NCBI GenBank assembly: GCA_003833135.1 | Contig: QZLH01001901.1 | Coordinates: forward strand, 1-20,344 | DNA length: 20,344 bases | Direction of reading: 5' to 3' | DNA from: Oehlia diaphana | Taxonomy: Eukaryota > Glomeromycota > Glomeromycetes > Glomerales > Glomeraceae | Shown: positions 16,942-20,344 of the stretch, piece after piece | Layout of the letters: each line of letters begins with the position of its first letter | Numbering within the stretch: position 1 is the stretch's first letter | Notes under the pieces: generated by a model | Seen by the model: only the letters and a program-made list of their open reading frames with translations | Database searches by the model: none | Told to the model about the DNA's origin: nothing | Made by a program: the position numbers and the translations under genes

Positions 16942-17708
16942 TCAATACTTATCACGCAAGTCGCTAAGAATGATAATATCAAAATTATTGAATACCAACT
17001 TATTGAAAGACGAAGGGTGTATATTTGTACCATGGAATGATGATGGCACTACAGTAATCTATAAAAAAAAATAAATCTTTTAAAGTAAATAAATAATTAA
17101 TCAAGCAAATTTTGCTTAATGGTAAACTTACCATTTTACTTCCATAATAAAATAATCCAATTATCACTACCAAAGACAATAACCTGAAATATATGCAGTA
17201 ACTATATAAATTCTACTGAATATGTTAAATTTCCAGTAACTTTTCGTTATATAATTCTATGTATCAGCGAAACTTACTAGATGTTCTCCAAATCTTACAG
17301 GCCTCTATCAGCATAAGATTAAAGTGTCAGCTATTGAATATAACGTTATTCAATCTACAGTGAAAAATATTTGTAGACCCAGGTTGTGATTTAGTTCTAC
17401 TTTAAAGTACATTATCACCAAAGAAATGCGACAATTCCTTCATTATCTTTCTATAAAAGAAAAATATGAAATAAAATAACCAATTATTTAATATTTTAAA
17501 TTATCTTACCGTTCAAATAAAATAGTAGTCTCTGTAGCGCATATCTTTGCTTTGAATATTCGGTAACAGTAAATATATGATTAAAATTAATAAATAAATA
17601 TAAAATCAATACTATTCCAATTGAACGAACTCCATAATCTACACCTCCACCATCATCATCCAATTTATAACTCTTCTTATCATTTTCTATATTTTCTGAT
17701 ATCATCAT
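16942..17708 (-). CDS. Candidate small spliced membrane protein, four exons, unknown family
   Basis: Read on the minus strand, these exons join into one open frame of 133 residues: 17708-17510 (ATG start; acidic-glycine stretch LDDDGGGVDYG, then hydrophobic IGIVLILYLFINF), 17293-17278, 17201-17132 (hydrophobic LLSLVVIIGLFYYGSKM) and 17058-16942 (ITVVPSSFHGTNIHPSSFNK to TGA at 16944-16942). Donors are GTAAGA, GTAAGT and GTAAGT; acceptors are TAAG, ATATAG and TATAG, with a CTGAC branch-point-like site before the second exon. Two membrane segments are likely. Weak points: the first intron is long (216 bp), its acceptor is weak, and other acceptor choices (17306, 17451) break the frame. The last two exons are the most convincing. 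I do not recognise the family; it may be a pseudogene. Confidence 0.4.
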
Positions 17709-19134
17709 TGGAAGATAATGTATTATCTAAATGGACTTATATATTGGAAGGAACATCAGCGGAAACTGATAATTGTTGTGCTTTTGATCCGATAATATCA
17801 CGAGGTAGAGATTCTAAGAAGTATCTAGTCCACAATCTATTAAGAAATCATTAATTTCTTCTTAAGTTACGACTTAACGGACGCTATTTATTAAAAAAAT
17901 GTTCAGTTTAATTAATTAATTTGCTAGTATCAATTTTATTTTGGTACAATTTATAATTTAAATTTTCTTGGGGGCAATGTGAAAAATCTGATTTTTGTTA
18001 TTTTTTAACGTAATGAAAATACAGGCGTGTGACGAACGCATACTGCAGTCATGTTATTTATCTACGTGCGCAGTAAATTTTTCCTTTACACATTATACAT
18101 TATTCAAAATTATAAAATAAACCACGATATTCAATTATTGAATGGTTACTAAAATAGAAGGTTTTAACCAAAAATAGAAGGATTGACACGATTATTTATT
18201 TTTTTTCGGTCCGTATTATTTCCGATACAATGATCTGCGTTACATTTTTAATTGTTATGACGAATTTTTATCGCCGTTTTTCTCCGAGGATAAATCATGT
18301 TTTAACTAAAATTAGAAATTTGTTTGCGTTAAATAATAAAATATGCCTATAGATGAAAAAAATTTTTGAAATTTTTTTTTTTTCAAATTTAATAAATTTA
18401 ATTAATTTAATTAATATACAAAATTAGATTACGTAATAACACATGGGCCAATCTAAATTTAGGATTCATTTATTGTAACTTTTGACATCTATTTTTATCA
18501 AAAATGGATTTAATTTATATATTTAACTTTTATTTTAAGCATATAATACCCAGAAAATTTTTTTTTTTAAAAGAATTCTTTTTTTTTAATACTATTTGTG
18601 TATTTGTAAGTATTATTTGTGATTATAACGAGTATAACAGGATTCTTAATTTATAATAATCATTTAATTATACTATGTATCGTCAAATTTCTGAGAACAT
18701 AAAAAAATTATTACTAAATATACTGTAATTATTACAATTATATTAGTATAACGATTTTTGTACACATATATATAAATAGGTTTATTTATGGAAATATTCT
18801 ACTCTATTCTACTCATACCCATTTATTTGTCTACTAAAATTTTATTGAAGAACATGCTGATAAAAATGTTTCTTAAATCTTAAAATTTTTCAAAAATTAA
18901 GCTTGTTTATTTTAAATTAACATTTTTTTTTTATTTAGATTCTACTTAAATATAGCTTAATTAAAGTTTATTTAAATAATAGGATGTTAAAATACATAAA
19001 CTGTTTGAAATTTTGAAAACGTCATTGATGCAGATCAGTGCATCGGAAAAAATATGACCCGAAAAAAACCATTTTTATTGTAACTTCTACTTTTGGTTTT
19101 ATTCCTTTTTAGTTCTCATTCATGGCATATGAAT
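17709..19134. other. Intergenic stretch, no confident gene
   Basis: On the minus strand at about 17815-17709 there is coding-like sequence (ESLPRDIIGSKAQQLSVSA) after a TTCTTAG acceptor-like site, interrupted by an in-frame TAA. It may belong to the candidate gene below it. The overlapping plus-strand frame (17621-17854) is mostly its complement. The rest is AT-rich with T runs and repeats such as TTAATTAATT near 18400-18415. A less AT-rich patch lies at about 18015-18085 and 18210-18300. Confidence 0.4.
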
Positions 19135-19161
19135 AAAAAAAAAAAAATTTTTTTTTTTTTT
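19135..19161 (+). promoter_or_regulatory. A13T14 tract upstream of the Sel1 gene
   Basis: Thirteen A followed directly by fourteen T, ending 28 bases before the start codon. The order is opposite to the T-then-A tracts before the kinase and F-box starts, but the palindromic character is the same. A role in nucleosome exclusion is inferred. Confidence 0.3.
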
Positions 19162-19189
19162 CGATAAAATAAATTTCTAAAATAACTAA

Positions 19190-20344
19190 ATGGAAACTAA
19201 GTTTAATAATTTAAATATCTCGGATAAAAATATTGATACAATAATTATCAAAAATTGTTGTAAACCATTTACTGAAGAATTATCATGGTGTAAAGAATGT
19301 ATTAATTCTTTGGAAAGATCAGCAGAAAATGGTGATAAAGTAGCAATGTTTAATTTAGCCATATGCTATGATAATGGAGAAGGAACAGAAAAGAATTTAG
19401 AAAAAGCCTTTTATTGGTATGAAAAAGCAGCAGAAAATGGTAATGAAGTAGCAATAAATAATTTAGCCTATAGATATAATGGAGAAGGAACTGAAAAGAA
19501 TTTAGAAAAAGCCTTTTATTGGTATCAAAAAGCAGCAGAAAATGGTGATGAAATAGCAATGAATAATTTAGCCATATGCTGTATAAATGGAAAAGGAACA
19601 GAAAAGAATTTAGAAAAAGCCTTTCATTGGTATCAAAAAGCAGCAGAAAATGGTAATGAAGTAGCAATGAATAATTTAGCCATATGCTATAAAAATGGAG
19701 TAGGAACAGAAAGGAATTTAGAAAAAGCCTTTTATTGGTATCAAAAAGCAGCAGAAAATGGTTACACTAATGCAATGAATAACTTAGCTGTATGTTATTA
19801 TAATGGAGAAGGAACAGAAAAGAATTTAGAAAAAGCCTTTCATTGGTATCAAAAAGCAGCAGAAAATGATGAAAAAGCTATGTTTAATTTAGCCTTTTGT
19901 TATAAAAATGGAGAAGGAACAGAAAAGAATTTAGAAAAAGCCTTTCATTGGTATCAAAAGGCAGCAGAAAATGGTGGTGAAAAAGCTATGTTTAATTTAG
20001 CCACATGTTATGAAAATGGAGAAGGAATAGAAAAGAATTTAGAAAAATCCTTTCATTGGTATCAAAAAGCAGCAGAAAATGGTAATGAAGTAGCAATAAA
20101 TAATTTAGCCATATGTTATGAAAATGGAGAAGGAACAGAAAAGAATTTAGAAAAAGCCTTTCATTGGTATCAAAAAGCAGCAGAAAATGGTTATGAAGTA
20201 GCAATAAATAATTTAGCCATATGCTTTGAAAATGGAGAAGGAACAGAAAAGAATTTAGAAAAAGCCTTTTATTGGTATCAAAAAGCAGCAGAAAATGGTT
20301 ACACTAATGCAATGAATAATTTAGCTGTATGTTATTATAATGGA
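19190..20344 (+). CDS. Sel1-repeat protein, 3' end beyond the window
   Basis: ATG at 19190 is preceded immediately by an in-frame TAA, and the frame is open for 385 codons to the window edge with no stop. The first 47 residues hold a Cys-rich stretch, KNCCKPFTEELSWCKEC, resembling the zinc ribbon of Rhizophagus kinases but short of one Cys pair spacing. From 19331 the protein is made of 36-residue Sel1-like (TPR-class) helical repeats with consensus NLAICYENGEGTEKNLEKAF and HWYQKAAENG: nine full units and part of a tenth. Sel1 repeats serve as protein-binding scaffolds. No signal peptide or membrane segment is visible. Two units are 35 residues long. No introns are needed. This gene may be fused to another domain outside the window. 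Confidence 0.9.
   Translation, partial: METKFNNLNISDKNIDTIIIKNCCKPFTEELSWCKECINSLERSAENGDKVAMFNLAICYDNGEGTEKNLEKAFYWYEKAAENGNEVAINNLAYRYNGEGTEKNLEKAFYWYQKAAENGDEIAMNNLAICCINGKGTEKNLEKAFHWYQKAAENGNEVAMNNLAICYKNGVGTERNLEKAFYWYQKAAENGYTNAMNNLAVCYYNGEGTEKNLEKAFHWYQKAAENDEKAMFNLAFCYKNGEGTEKNLEKAFHWYQKAAENGGEKAMFNLATCYENGEGIEKNLEKSFHWYQKAAENGNEVAINNLAICYENGEGTEKNLEKAFHWYQKAAENGYEVAINNLAICFENGEGTEKNLEKAFYWYQKAAENGYTNAMNNLAVCYYNG
19331..20344 (+). repeat. Tandem 108-bp Sel1-coding repeats
   Basis: Unit ends (last base of the AAT in GCAGAAAAT) fall at 19438, 19543, 19651, 19759, 19867, 19972, 20080, 20188 and 20296. Spacing is therefore 108 bp, except 105 bp for units 2 and 6, each a single-codon loss that keeps the frame. 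The run GAAAAGAATTTAGAAAAAGC is nearly unchanged in all units, which shows recent homogenisation. The array continues beyond the edge. Confidence 0.9.

Noticed and set aside
17621..17854. Plus-strand frame of 77 codons with a His run
   Set aside because: The His run is the complement of the Asp-Gly stretch of the minus-strand candidate exon, which has better splice support.
19350..20204. Two minus-strand repetitive frames (105 and 70 codons)
   Set aside because: They are complements of the Sel1 repeats. The plus strand is open for the whole 1155 bases and has the Sel1 consensus.
19331..20344. CRISPR-like array of regular repeats
   Set aside because: The 108-bp periodicity is protein-coding with conserved frame and no unique spacers.

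Overview
The window looks like accessory chromosome of an arbuscular mycorrhizal fungus (Glomeromycotina, most like Rhizophagus). That is inferred from very AT-rich DNA, short introns (about 65-78 bp, GTATGA or GTAAGT donors, AATAG or CAG acceptors), and four gene families strongly expanded in those genomes: zinc-ribbon protein kinases, Sel1-repeat proteins, F-box proteins and FAR1/MULE-type transposon genes. No prokaryotic operon, tRNA, rRNA or CRISPR array was seen.

Layout. 58-882: an internal exon of a FAR1-like DNA-binding protein of MULE type, entered from an upstream intron and ending at a 15-A run and a stop. 997-5472: about 4.4 kb without a recognisable gene, holding a short pogo-like inverted-repeat element (2384-2576) and a second inverted-repeat element (4380-4603). 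5488-10912: the main gene, ten phase-0 exons reading as one 1600-residue protein. The first nine exons are tandem copies of a zinc-ribbon plus kinase N-lobe module. Only the ninth keeps the glycine-rich loop, and it leads into the single kinase C-lobe in exon 10. 11018-13016: no recognisable gene. 13039-14471: an F-box pseudogene broken by many single-base shifts. 14472-16941: a purine-rich tract, long T runs, a small hairpin and an orphan TATA/CACGTG site. 16942-17708 (minus): a candidate small spliced membrane-protein gene. 17709-19134: no confident gene. 19190 to the window end: a Sel1-repeat protein, still open at the edge.

These genes are not an operon. They are separate eukaryotic genes whose families are usually thought of as signalling or scaffold components: kinase, F-box (ubiquitin ligase adaptor) and Sel1. 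The Sel1 protein begins with a Cys-rich stretch resembling the kinase zinc ribbon, which hints at module exchange. The most unusual item is the kinase gene, an apparent exon-duplication array that piles degenerate N-lobes in front of one potentially active kinase. All assignments rest on reading motifs and splice signals by eye; no search was run.
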